Shown here: piece after piece, positions 14,709-22,533 of the stretch | Position numbering within the stretch: the first letter of the stretch is position 1 | Layout of the letters: each line of letters opens with the position of its first letter | Assembly (NCBI GenBank): GCA_023416575.1 | Contig: JAEZHL010000183.1 | Coordinates: 1-22,537 of the forward strand | Length of the DNA: 22,537 nucleotides | Reading direction: 5' to 3' | Origin: Pseudomonadota bacterium | GTDB lineage: Bacteria > Pseudomonadota > Alphaproteobacteria > Rhizobiales > Hyphomicrobiaceae | The notes under the pieces: model-generated | Told to the model about the DNA's origin: nothing | The model's database searches: none | What the model saw: only the letters and a program-made list of their open reading frames with translations | Program-made: the position numbers and the translations under genes

Positions 14709-15977
14709 ATGACGACCCACGTGACCACACTCGCCAACGGCCTTCGGGTCGTCTCCCATCAGATGCCGCATCTGGAGACGATCTCTCTTGGCGTGTGGGT
14801 CGCGACGGGTGCCCGGCATGAGAGCGAGGCCGAGCACGGCATTTCGCACCTGCTCGAGCACATGGCCTTCAAGGGCACCAGGCGCCGCACCGCGCGCCAG
14901 ATCGCCGAGGAAATCGAGCAGGTCGGCGGTGAGCTGAACGCCGCCACCAGCCTCGAGATGACCGCGTATTATGCCCGCGTGCTCAAGGGTGACGAGGCCA
15001 TCGCGCTCGATATCCTGGCCGACATTCTGCAGAACTCGACCTTTTCGGAGATGGAGCTCGAGCGGGAGCGCGAGGTGGTTCTGCAGGAGATCGCTGGCCT
15101 GCAGGACAGCCCTGACGAGATCGGCTACGACCTCATTCAGGATGCAGCCTATCCAGGGCAGGCCGTCGGCAGGCCGATCATCGGCACGCCCGAGAGCGTC
15201 TCCCGGTTTTCCTCCGACGACCTCAGGAAGTTCCTGCGCACGCGCTATCTGGCGCCGCGGATGGTGATTTCCGCCGCCGGAGCGATCCAGCATGCTAGCC
15301 TCGTCCGCCACGCTGAAGCCCTATTTGGTGGACTGAATGGCGGGGAGCTGCAGGACAGTTCGGTCGCGAAATACGTCGGGGGACGGCGCGCATCCGGAAA
15401 GCCCTTCGAGCAGAGCCACTTGCTCCTCGGGTTCGAAGCTCCGTCCTACAGCGATCAGGAGTTCTACGCTGGTCAGGTCTTTTCGGGTCTGTTCGGTGGG
15501 GGCATGTCTTCCAGGCTGTTCCAGGCGGCACGCGAGACCCGCGGTCTCTGCTACGCCATCTATTCGACGGCCTGGGGGATGGCCGATTCGGGTATGCTCG
15601 ATATTCATGCTGCGACGGGGCCGGAGCAGATCGGGGAGTTGATCGACTTGATCGGGGACGAGCTGTTCAACCTCGCCGCGACGCCTCCAGCGGTGGCGGA
15701 AGTGGTGCGCGCCAAGGCGCAGATCAAGGCCGGGCTGCTCATGAGTCTCGAGAGCTCCTCCGCCAGGGCCGAGCAGATGGCGCGCCAGCTCCTGTTCTTC
15801 GACAAGCTCATTCCTGCCGCAGAGCTCGTGCAGAGGATCGACGATGTCACGCCTGAACGGATCCGGGCGGTCGCCGAACGCGTTGCGCGGTCGGCTCCTC
15901 CGTCGGTGGCTGTCGTGGGGGCCGGCAAGCGTTCCGCTGATTACGCAGCCCGCGCCGAACGCCGCCTCGCAGGCTAG
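14709..15977 (+). CDS. M16 family zinc metallopeptidase (mitochondrial processing peptidase-like)
   Basis: A 422-residue protein of the pitrilysin/insulinase (M16) superfamily, close to the bacterial relatives of mitochondrial processing peptidase. The inverted zinc motif H47-L-L-E50-H51 is intact. The distal ligand E127 (in VVLQEI) lies 76 residues beyond H51, the spacing seen in the beta subunit of MPP, so it should be an active protease. The C-terminal half has the GGGMSSRLFQ...RGLCYAIYS signature. No signal peptide is visible; it is probably cytosolic, with substrates unknown. It starts 5 bases after thrC, with GGAG overlapping the thrC stop region. The thrC-M16 pairing recurs in Hyphomicrobiales, but a functional reason is not known. 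Confidence 0.95.
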   Translation: MTTHVTTLANGLRVVSHQMPHLETISLGVWVATGARHESEAEHGISHLLEHMAFKGTRRRTARQIAEEIEQVGGELNAATSLEMTAYYARVLKGDEAIALDILADILQNSTFSEMELEREREVVLQEIAGLQDSPDEIGYDLIQDAAYPGQAVGRPIIGTPESVSRFSSDDLRKFLRTRYLAPRMVISAAGAIQHASLVRHAEALFGGLNGGELQDSSVAKYVGGRRASGKPFEQSHLLLGFEAPSYSDQEFYAGQVFSGLFGGGMSSRLFQAARETRGLCYAIYSTAWGMADSGMLDIHAATGPEQIGELIDLIGDELFNLAATPPAVAEVVRAKAQIKAGLLMSLESSSARAEQMARQLLFFDKLIPAAELVQRIDDVTPERIRAVAERVARSAPPSVAVVGAGKRSADYAARAERRLAG

Positions 15978-15993
15978 GGCAGAGGAGGAACCG

Positions 15994-16608
15994 ATGGCTT
16001 TCCTGAGATCCGGCCTCGGCAGCGAATGGCTCCCGATGGTGCGCGTCCGGGGGCTTTATCTCCGGCCGCCGAACATGGGCGATTACAGCGCCTGGGCCGA
16101 GCTCAGGTCTCGGAGCCGGGACCACCTCGTGCCCTGGGAGCCGCAGTGGACACGCGATGAGCTGTCGCGTGACGCGTTCCGCCGCCGCGTGCGCCATTAC
16201 CAGCGCGAGCTGCGCGAGGACCTGGGCTACGCCTTCTTCCTCTTTCGCGAGGCCGATGACGAACTGCTGGGCGGGTTGACCCTCAGCAATGTTCGCCGTG
16301 GCGTCACCCAGGCGGCTTCGGTGGGATATTGGATCGGGCTGCCGTTCACCCGTCGCGGGCACATGTCCCTGGCTCTATCGGGTGCCATGCGATTTGCCTT
16401 CGACGAGCTCAAGCTCCACAGGCTGGAAGCAGCCTGCATGCCGCACAACCGGGCGTCGATCCGGGTGCTCGAGCTCAACGGTTTTCAACGAGAAGGGCTG
16501 GCACGCCGCTATCTGAAGATCGATGGTGTGTGGCAGGATCATCTCCTTTATGCGACGTTGGTCGACGACCCGCGCGAGGGGCAGTGGCGGGTCGGGGAAA
16601 CCGCATGA
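15994..16608 (+). CDS. GNAT family N-acetyltransferase (RimJ/RimL type)
   Basis: A 204-residue acetyltransferase that uses acetyl-CoA, possibly to modify N-termini of ribosomal or other proteins. The RimJ-like pattern is clear: an N-terminal VRGLYLRPPNMGDYSAWAEL, a central SVGYWIGLPFTRRGHM (acetyl-CoA-binding region), and the C-terminal HRLEAACMPHNRASIRVLE followed by GFQREGLARRYLKIDG. ATG at 15994 is preceded by AGGAGG at 6 bases. The frame is open upstream, but that stretch overlaps the M16 gene and is not expected to be translated. The stop overlaps the next start as ATGA. The substrate is unknown; calling it RimJ itself would be an over-reading. Confidence 0.92.
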   Translation: MAFLRSGLGSEWLPMVRVRGLYLRPPNMGDYSAWAELRSRSRDHLVPWEPQWTRDELSRDAFRRRVRHYQRELREDLGYAFFLFREADDELLGGLTLSNVRRGVTQAASVGYWIGLPFTRRGHMSLALSGAMRFAFDELKLHRLEAACMPHNRASIRVLELNGFQREGLARRYLKIDGVWQDHLLYATLVDDPREGQWRVGETA

Positions 16609-19600
16609 GGCAAACCGGTCGATGTCGCCTGCCATGGCTGCGGCGGGCGAGGGGAGGGCTCGAGGGGGTAGTCGCGCTCCTGCTGGCTTTCGTCCTGGCT
16701 TTTGCAGTCGCGTCGCCGGCATCGGCTCTCGAGCCCATTTCGGTCGACCCCGAACAGGACCGCATCGAGATCACCGGTCTTGGTGAGGTTCATGGCGGGC
16801 GCGGCGACGCCTTGCAGATCGATACGGCCTCGGGGCCGGACGGCGTCAAGGGCCGCATGTCGGTGCGGGCCGCCACTCCGGGAACCAGCCCGAGCTGGAT
16901 CGTATTTGCCCTGCACAATCCGACCGACAAGCCGATCGAGCGCTGGCTGACCGCCGAGCGCTACACGATCATCGGCTCCTCCATCGTCTGGCCCGATCTC
17001 GACGCCCGACGCATCGAGGCGGTTACGCCATCGCTCGGCTACCTGCCAGATCGCGTGAAAAGCGAGCGCGCGGACATCTTCCGCATCACGCTGGAGCCTG
17101 GGCAGACGATCACCTACGTCGCCGAGCTGTCGTCCGACCGCATCCCTCGGGTCTATCTTTGGAAGCCGCTGGAATACGAGCTGAAGGCGCGCGACCGGCA
17201 GCTCTTCAACGGCATCATGCTGGGCTTCTCGGGCCTGCTCGCGATCTTCCTGACAGCCGTTTTTGCTGCAAATCACAAGGCGATCTTCCCAGCCGCATCG
17301 CTGGTGGCCTGGTGCGTGCTGGCCTACCTCTGCGTCGACTTCGGGTTCTGGCACAAGCTGTTCCAGCTGCGGCCGGAAGATAACGCCGTCTACAGGGCCG
17401 CGACAGAGGCGGCCATTGCCGCCAGCCTCGTCATATTCATCAGCGTCTTCCTGCGCCTTGCCGCTTGGCACGGCTTCATCCGCATGCTGGCGAGCGTCTG
17501 GATCGCCGCGCAACTTGCGCTCGTTTTCATCGCCGTGATCGATCCGCGGCTCGCCGCCACATTCGCTCGCGCGTCCTTCGTCGCGATCGGCGCCATCGGC
17601 GGGCTACTCACGCTCTATCTCGCGATCCGGGGACAGGACCGGGCGCTTGCGCTGATCCCGACGTGGCTTCTGCTCCTGGTCTGGATCTTCGCCGCTGGCG
17701 TGACTTTGACAGGCAAGCTCTCCGGCGACGCCGTCGTGTCGGGGCTGGTTGCGGGCCTCGTGCTGATCATCGTGCTGCTCGGGTTCACCGTCACGCAGTT
17801 CGCCTTCCGCTCCTTCGAGCCGCTCTATGGCTCGGCGCCAAGCGAATTGCAGTTGCGATCCCTGGCCGTCGATGGTGCGAGTGCGGCGGTGTGGGAGTGG
17901 TTCGCGCGGCGTGACGAGGTCAAGGTCAGCCCCATCATTGAGGCGACGCTGGGACTGGCCTCGGGCGAGCTGTCGGCCAAGGTCGACGATTTCGCCAAGC
18001 ATCTGCATCCAGCCGACCGGGAGCGGTTCCGGCTGGTGCTGTGGGGCGTGCAGGAGCGCAACGGCGGCAGCCTCCATATCGAATTGCGCATGCGACATGC
18101 GGACAACTCGTATCGCTGGTTCGAGATCGAGGCCGCGAGCGTGCCGAATGCAGACCGGCGGGCGCTGAGGTGTGTCGGCCTGATGCGAGACATCACCGAC
18201 GCCAAGCGCGCGCAGGACCGGCTGATGCACGATGCGGTGCATTGCAGTCTGACCGGGCTTCCCAACCGCGAGCTGTTCTTGGACCGCCTCGGCGTCGCGA
18301 TCGAGCGCGCCAAGTCCGAGCAGCAGGTGCGCCCGACCGTCTACTTCATCGACATCGACAAGTTCAAAGGCGTGAATGCATCGCTGGGGCTGATCGTCGG
18401 CGACAGCGTTCTGCTGACAGTGGCGCGACGACTGATGCGTCACCTGGGTCCGCAGGATACCCTGGCTCGTGTCGGCGGCGATCAGTTCGCCATGATGCTT
18501 ATCGCCGAGCAGGATCCGCGCGAGCTGGCGCTGCTGGCGGAGCGGATGCGGCGCAGTCTTCGCTCGGCGATAAAGATCGCGGGCGAGGAGATCTCGCTCA
18601 CGACCTCGACTGGCATCGCCATCATGAGCAGCACCGAGGCGAGCGCCGCCGATCTGCTCAAGGAGGCGGAGATCGCGATGTACCGCGCCAAGCGCGGCGG
18701 TCCCGATCGCGTGGAGATCTTCCGGCCGGAGATGCGCAGAGAGCCTGACGAGCGCACGACGACGGAGAACGAGCTCCGGCGGGCGTTGGAGCGCAATCAG
18801 ATCCGGATCCAGTATCGGCCGGTCATCTATCTCCCCACGGAGGAGCTTGCCGGGTTCGAGGCCGTGGTGCGTTGGGAGCATCCGACGCTCGGTCTGGTGA
18901 GGCCGCTGGATTTCGTGCCGGCGGCCGAACAGAGCGATCTGGTCGTAAAGCTCAGCTCGCACGTGCTCGTACGGGCGGCTCAGGAAGCCGCAAAGTGGCA
19001 GAAAGAACTGCCGCGGGGCGACAACCCGATCTTCGTCAGCGTCAATATCTCGAGCCCCGACCTTTTCGACAAGGACCTGATCCAGGAGATCCGGCACATC
19101 CTCGGCCGGGCGCTCGTGCCCCCGGGCTCGCTCCGGCTCGAGATCGCCGAATCCGTGGCGATGGACAATCCCGAGCAAGCCGTTCACGTGTTGGAAGTGC
19201 TCCGCAGCGGTGGCGCCGGTCTTTCGATCGAAGGCTTCGGCACCGGCTACTCGTCGCTCGCCTACTTGCAACGATTTGCGTTCGATACCGTCAAGATCGA
19301 CCGGGGGCTCGTGGAATCGAGCAGCAGCGATGGGCCGGGTGCGCCGATCGTCCGATCGATCGTGGCACTTGCCCACGAGTTCGGAAAAAAGGTGATCGCC
19401 GAGGGCATCGAGGTCGCCGAGGACGCCAACTTCCTGCGCGGGCTCGGCTGCGACTTCGGCCAGGGCTTCTACTACGGCGAGCCCATGTCGGACCGGGAAG
19501 CGCTGCAACTCCTGCGTACGATCAGCAAGTCGGAACGCAAGCTGCAGCGGCGGGGCCTGTTCCGTCCGAAAGTCACGCGACGGCGGAAGAAATCCACAGA

Positions 19601-20687
19601 GCTGCATGTTGCATCCGTGGCCGCCGGTGAAGGTGGCGAGCAGCCGATCCGCGCTGACGCGACATCCGAAACGGCGGCGAGCAACAGGAACGCCAAGCCT
19701 GCTGCGCCGGCACGGGCCGATGCGCCTGCCCACGCCAAAGCGGGCGAGGAGAGCACGCTCGGAAAGGCCGCCGGACGTCTGAAAGCAGCCCGGCACCTCC
19801 TTGCGCGCGGTGTGCGCAAAGAGGCGACACGGGCCGAGGCGCCGGCCGCTGCTTCTGGTGCCGAAAGCCCACCGCCGCTGCAGCCCTCAGGTTCGCCGCC
19901 GGCGCTCCCACCGGCTGTGAAGACACAGGGCGCCGCCACAGCAAATGCGCGCACGCAGCCCGCGGGGAATGGTGCTGGTGGTTTGCCGCCACGACCTCCG
20001 CGGACCCGCCGCGTGCCGCAGGGAATGACTGCACCACCCACCCAGACGATGACTCCTCCTCCTCCGCCGCCTCCGCCACCGGCGCAGGCTCAGCCGAGGA
20101 CGACCACCGGGCAGCCCGCGCGCGGTCCCCATGCGCAACCGCCGCCGCCGATTCCTCCAGCACAGCGCACTGGCGTGCCGCCAGCGGCTTCACGAGCCGT
20201 ACCGCCGACCGCGCACCCGGGGCGTGTGCCGCCGCAATCACCGCAGCCGGCGCGAGCTTCTACCGCCGCGCCGCCGCGTCCGGCAGCTCCACCTGCGCAG
20301 CCGCCAGCGCAAGCCGGCAGCCGGCAGCCGCCTCGGCCCGCCGCGCCCGTGACCGGTGCGCCCCCACCTCCATCGAGCCAGCCGGCGGCGATGCCGCCCG
20401 GAGCTGTACCGCCACCACCAATGGCGGCGAGCGCACCGCCACGGACCGCGGCACCGCCGCCGCAGCAGCCCGTGCAGCCCGATGGCCGACCGGCTGTCCC
20501 GACTTCAGGACCGGGCCCGGCGGCGCAATATCCTTCGTTGCCCCCCGCCATTGCGGAGAGCCTGGCAAAGCTCGCTGGTGTGCCGATTACGGAAGCCCAG
20601 ACGCGGCCGGGTATGGCACCGGCCGGAGCGCGCGTCCCGGAGCCGGCGGCCAACCCGCCCCCGCAGCCGAAGGTCGTCCAGCGTTAA
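16605..20687 (+). CDS. Membrane GGDEF/EAL protein with degenerate catalytic motifs and a long Ala/Pro-rich tail
   Basis: A 1360-residue signalling protein. In order it has a signal peptide (about 1-41), a periplasmic beta-rich domain (42-195) and seven helices (about 200-410). This layout resembles 7TM-DISM sensors. Then come a PAS-like domain (about 425-545), GGDEF (about 550-705), EAL (about 720-970) and a low-complexity Ala/Pro tail (985-1360) with nine prolines in a row at 1151-1159. The GGDEF motif reads G624-G-D-Q-F. The EAL motif reads E752-A-V. The DDFG motif reads E876-G-F-G, losing both metal-binding aspartates, although N814, E846 and E933 remain. Neither cyclase nor phosphodiesterase activity looks likely, so it is probably a c-di-GMP-binding or scaffold protein. 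ATG at 16605 overlaps the GNAT stop, which implies coupling; the frame extends further upstream without support. Confidence 0.92.
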   Translation: MRQTGRCRLPWLRRARGGLEGVVALLLAFVLAFAVASPASALEPISVDPEQDRIEITGLGEVHGGRGDALQIDTASGPDGVKGRMSVRAATPGTSPSWIVFALHNPTDKPIERWLTAERYTIIGSSIVWPDLDARRIEAVTPSLGYLPDRVKSERADIFRITLEPGQTITYVAELSSDRIPRVYLWKPLEYELKARDRQLFNGIMLGFSGLLAIFLTAVFAANHKAIFPAASLVAWCVLAYLCVDFGFWHKLFQLRPEDNAVYRAATEAAIAASLVIFISVFLRLAAWHGFIRMLASVWIAAQLALVFIAVIDPRLAATFARASFVAIGAIGGLLTLYLAIRGQDRALALIPTWLLLLVWIFAAGVTLTGKLSGDAVVSGLVAGLVLIIVLLGFTVTQFAFRSFEPLYGSAPSELQLRSLAVDGASAAVWEWFARRDEVKVSPIIEATLGLASGELSAKVDDFAKHLHPADRERFRLVLWGVQERNGGSLHIELRMRHADNSYRWFEIEAASVPNADRRALRCVGLMRDITDAKRAQDRLMHDAVHCSLTGLPNRELFLDRLGVAIERAKSEQQVRPTVYFIDIDKFKGVNASLGLIVGDSVLLTVARRLMRHLGPQDTLARVGGDQFAMMLIAEQDPRELALLAERMRRSLRSAIKIAGEEISLTTSTGIAIMSSTEASAADLLKEAEIAMYRAKRGGPDRVEIFRPEMRREPDERTTTENELRRALERNQIRIQYRPVIYLPTEELAGFEAVVRWEHPTLGLVRPLDFVPAAEQSDLVVKLSSHVLVRAAQEAAKWQKELPRGDNPIFVSVNISSPDLFDKDLIQEIRHILGRALVPPGSLRLEIAESVAMDNPEQAVHVLEVLRSGGAGLSIEGFGTGYSSLAYLQRFAFDTVKIDRGLVESSSSDGPGAPIVRSIVALAHEFGKKVIAEGIEVAEDANFLRGLGCDFGQGFYYGEPMSDREALQLLRTISKSERKLQRRGLFRPKVTRRRKKSTELHVASVAAGEGGEQPIRADATSETAASNRNAKPAAPARADAPAHAKAGEESTLGKAAGRLKAARHLLARGVRKEATRAEAPAAASGAESPPPLQPSGSPPALPPAVKTQGAATANARTQPAGNGAGGLPPRPPRTRRVPQGMTAPPTQTMTPPPPPPPPPAQAQPRTTTGQPARGPHAQPPPPIPPAQRTGVPPAASRAVPPTAHPGRVPPQSPQPARASTAAPPRPAAPPAQPPAQAGSRQPPRPAAPVTGAPPPPSSQPAAMPPGAVPPPPMAASAPPRTAAPPPQQPVQPDGRPAVPTSGPGPAAQYPSLPPAIAESLAKLAGVPITEAQTRPGMAPAGARVPEPAANPPPQPKVVQR

Positions 20688-20795
20688 GCCGGGAAGGTCG
20701 TGCGGGAAGCTCGGAAGGCTGCTCGTTCGATCGGCTGAGGTGTATGCGTGCCAAATTCGGGTGTCGCGCAGAGGAGCACGGTCAGCGTCGCCACC

Positions 20796-20829
20796 CGCGT
20801 GACCGAGAGCGTGTTCGGCCGATCACGCG
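20796..20829. terminator. Candidate bidirectional terminator between convergent genes
   Basis: CGCGTGA (20796-20802) pairs with TCACGCG (20823-20829), with an inner CCGA/TCGG stem, forming a long imperfect hairpin that overlaps the yqgE stop codon. An overlapping alternative pairs CGGTCA near 20779 with TGACCG near 20800. There is no T-run. The 135-base gap otherwise shows nothing recognisable. Confidence 0.35.
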
Positions 20830-21440
20830 TGCCCTGCGGCGTTCACGAGATGGGTCGGGTCGATGCCGAGCTTGAACAGCGCCCGCTCGTACTTCTCCTC
20901 GATGTCGTAATCGAACACGAGCTCGAGGTCTGCGGCGCAGCTCAACCAACCATTGGCGTGGATTTCGCTTTCGAGCTGTCCCGGCGCCCATCCCGCGTAT
21001 CCGAGCGCCAAGATCGCCCGATCCGGACCCTCTCCGGTGGCCAACGCCTTCAGGATATCGGTGGTGGCGGTCAGGCAAACGTCATCGCTGATGGGCAGTG
21101 TCGAGCTCGGCGTGAAGTAGTCCGCGCTGTGCAGCACAAAACCGCGTTCCGGCTCCACAGGGCCGCCGAGGTGAACGGCCATCTGCATCACCTCGTCCGG
21201 CACGGCATCCTCGGCCTCCTCGTCGAGAAGTTGCAACCGATCGAGCAGGTCCGGGAAATTGATGTTCGGCGCGCGCTGGTTGATGATCAAACCCATCGCC
21301 CCCTCGGCCGAGTGCGCACACATGTAGATGACCGATCGCGCAAACCGCTTGTCGGCCATCGCTGGCATCGCAATCAGCAGCTGGCCCTCGAGGTAGCCGG
21401 AGCCGGTGACATTTCGTGAGCGCCGTTTCGTTGTCATCAT
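20823..21440 (-). CDS. YqgE/AlgH family protein (UPF0301)
   Basis: A 205-residue cytosolic protein of the YqgE/AlgH family, which has a known fold but no settled biochemical function. The N-terminal block GYLEGQLLIAMPAM followed by FARSVIYMCAHSAEGAMGLIINQ is the family signature. HLGGPVEPERGFVLH and the later GYAGWAPGQLESEI are also conserved. ATG at 21440 (or the adjacent ATG at 21437) is the start. It converges on the GGDEF/EAL gene and diverges from the DsbD-like gene. On the minus strand a TATACT (21499-21494) upstream may be its -10 element, without a convincing -35. Confidence 0.95.
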   Translation of the reverse strand: MMTTKRRSRNVTGSGYLEGQLLIAMPAMADKRFARSVIYMCAHSAEGAMGLIINQRAPNINFPDLLDRLQLLDEEAEDAVPDEVMQMAVHLGGPVEPERGFVLHSADYFTPSSTLPISDDVCLTATTDILKALATGEGPDRAILALGYAGWAPGQLESEIHANGWLSCAADLELVFDYDIEEKYERALFKLGIDPTHLVNAAGHA

Positions 21441-21518
21441 CGAAGACTAGCCTCAGCCTCATCTACCTGTGAAGCTGCGAATTGCGATCCCTAGTATAAC
21501 ACGCTCAGCTGATTGTGA

Positions 21519-21546
21519 CTTGCCGAGGTCTCAACCTTGGCTACAT
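21519..21546 (+). promoter_or_regulatory. Candidate sigma-70 promoter of the DsbD-like gene
   Basis: CTTGCC (21519-21524), a 16-base spacer and CTACAT (21541-21546) match the alphaproteobacterial CTTGAC / CTATAT pattern at 5 of 6 positions in each box. It sits 36 bases before the chosen start, with the ribosome site AGGAGG in between. Confidence 0.4.
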
Positions 21547-21582
21547 AGGCACCTGCAACGACCAGGCAAGAGGAGGGTCACC

Positions 21583-22440
21583 TTGTCGAGATCGGGCGGC
21601 ATTCTCGGGTCGCTGGCTGTGCTGGGCCTCGTCCTTTCGTTCTGCACCGCTGCGTCGGCCGACCCGCGCGCCACTTCATGGGTCACGGGGCACGGGTCCA
21701 AGGTCCGGCTGCTCACGGGCGCGGTTGCGCAGGAGGCGCAATCACCGCGGCTTGTCGCCGGTGTCGAAATGAACATGTCCCCGGGTTGGAAAACCTACTG
21801 GCGCATGCCGGGCGATTCAGGCGGCTTGCCACCCCACTTCGACTGGTCGGGCTCGGTGAACCTGGCATCGGCAACCGTGTATTATCCGGCACCGCACAGG
21901 TTCAAGGATGCGTCGGGCGACTCCGTGGGCTACGCGGGCTCGGTGCTATTTCCGATTGAAGTCCGCCCCGAGGATCCCTCCAAACCGGTCGAGCTGCGGC
22001 TGGCGATCTCGTATGGGGTCTGCCGCGAGATCTGCGTTCCGGCCGAAGCCAAGCTCGCCCTGCCGATCCCGGCAGGTGGAATTGGCGTCGGCTCGCCCGA
22101 GATCGCTACCGGGCTCGCCGCCGTCCCGCGTTCGACGGCAGAGCGGCAGGCGAGTGACCCCGAGTTGAAGGCCGGCGGGGCCCATCTCGGATCGGAGCGG
22201 CCGCGGCTCGTATTCGAAGTGCGCTACCCGGCATCCGCCGCATCGGGCGACCTCTTCGTGGAGGCGCCCGATTCGAGCTATCTGCCGCTGCCGGTCAGGA
22301 CCTCGGCGCAGGGCGACACGGTTCGCTTCGAGGTGGACTTGAGCGAGGTCGACAACTCAGCCGCCCTGCGGGGCAAGTCGGTGCTGCTCACCATGGTCTC
22401 CGACGCGGGCCAGTCGGAGACCCGATGGACGATCGAGTAG
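21583..22440 (+). CDS. Exported DsbD N-terminal-domain-like protein (stand-alone)
   Basis: A 285-residue periplasmic protein with a signal peptide (about 1-26, cleavage near ASA-DP). The single immunoglobulin-like domain resembles the N-terminal (alpha) domain of the thiol-disulfide transporter DsbD. MSPGWKTYWRMPGDSGGLPPHFDW and a C147-REI-C151 pair in YGVCREICVPAEAKL are the hallmarks. The membrane and thioredoxin parts of DsbD are absent, so it must act alone or with partners encoded elsewhere. A reductive or redox-related role in the periplasm is inferred, not shown. The start is TTG at 21583, since AGGAGG lies 6 bases upstream and it gives a clean signal peptide; the frame extends upstream to 21469 without these signals. 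Two hairpins follow the gene. Confidence 0.88.
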   Translation: MSRSGGILGSLAVLGLVLSFCTAASADPRATSWVTGHGSKVRLLTGAVAQEAQSPRLVAGVEMNMSPGWKTYWRMPGDSGGLPPHFDWSGSVNLASATVYYPAPHRFKDASGDSVGYAGSVLFPIEVRPEDPSKPVELRLAISYGVCREICVPAEAKLALPIPAGGIGVGSPEIATGLAAVPRSTAERQASDPELKAGGAHLGSERPRLVFEVRYPASAASGDLFVEAPDSSYLPLPVRTSAQGDTVRFEVDLSEVDNSAALRGKSVLLTMVSDAGQSETRWTIE

Positions 22441-22462
22441 CTCGCCGGAACTCTTTCAGCTG

Positions 22463-22507
22463 AGCCGAACTACGTATAGGGTTCGGCTGCGTACCTGCGG
22501 CAGGTAC
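22463..22507 (+). terminator. Tandem hairpins after the DsbD-like gene
   Basis: AGCCGAAC/GTTCGGCT (22463-22470 with 22481-22488) forms an 8-bp stem with a 10-base loop. GTACCTG/CAGGTAC (22491-22497 with 22501-22507) forms a 7-bp stem with a CGG loop. No T-run follows. They lie between the DsbD-like stop and the next start, and could be a terminator or the structured leader of the next gene. Confidence 0.4.
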
Positions 22508-22533
22508 ACTGAGGATGAATTCCGGAGAGCATC

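Noticed and set aside
13261..14730. Minus-strand open frame (489 codons) opposite thrC
   Set aside because: It mirrors the codon pattern of thrC on the other strand and no protein family is recognisable.
15844..15993. 50-codon upstream extension of the GNAT frame
   Set aside because: It overlaps the M16 gene; the ATG at 15994 has an excellent AGGAGG at 6 bases and begins the conserved protein.
16329..16604. 92-codon upstream extension of the GGDEF/EAL frame
   Set aside because: It lies inside the GNAT gene, and the ATG at 16605 overlaps the GNAT stop and starts a proper signal peptide.
17604..19796. Long minus-strand open frame (730 codons) opposite the GGDEF/EAL gene
   Set aside because: It is antisense to clearly conserved domains, has no recognisable motif, and its Arg/His/Gln-rich composition is typical of shadow frames in GC-rich DNA.
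19860..20660. Repetitive CCG/GCC-rich stretch considered as a tandem repeat or CRISPR-like array
   Set aside because: It is in-frame coding sequence for Pro/Ala-rich protein, with no fixed repeat unit or spacers.
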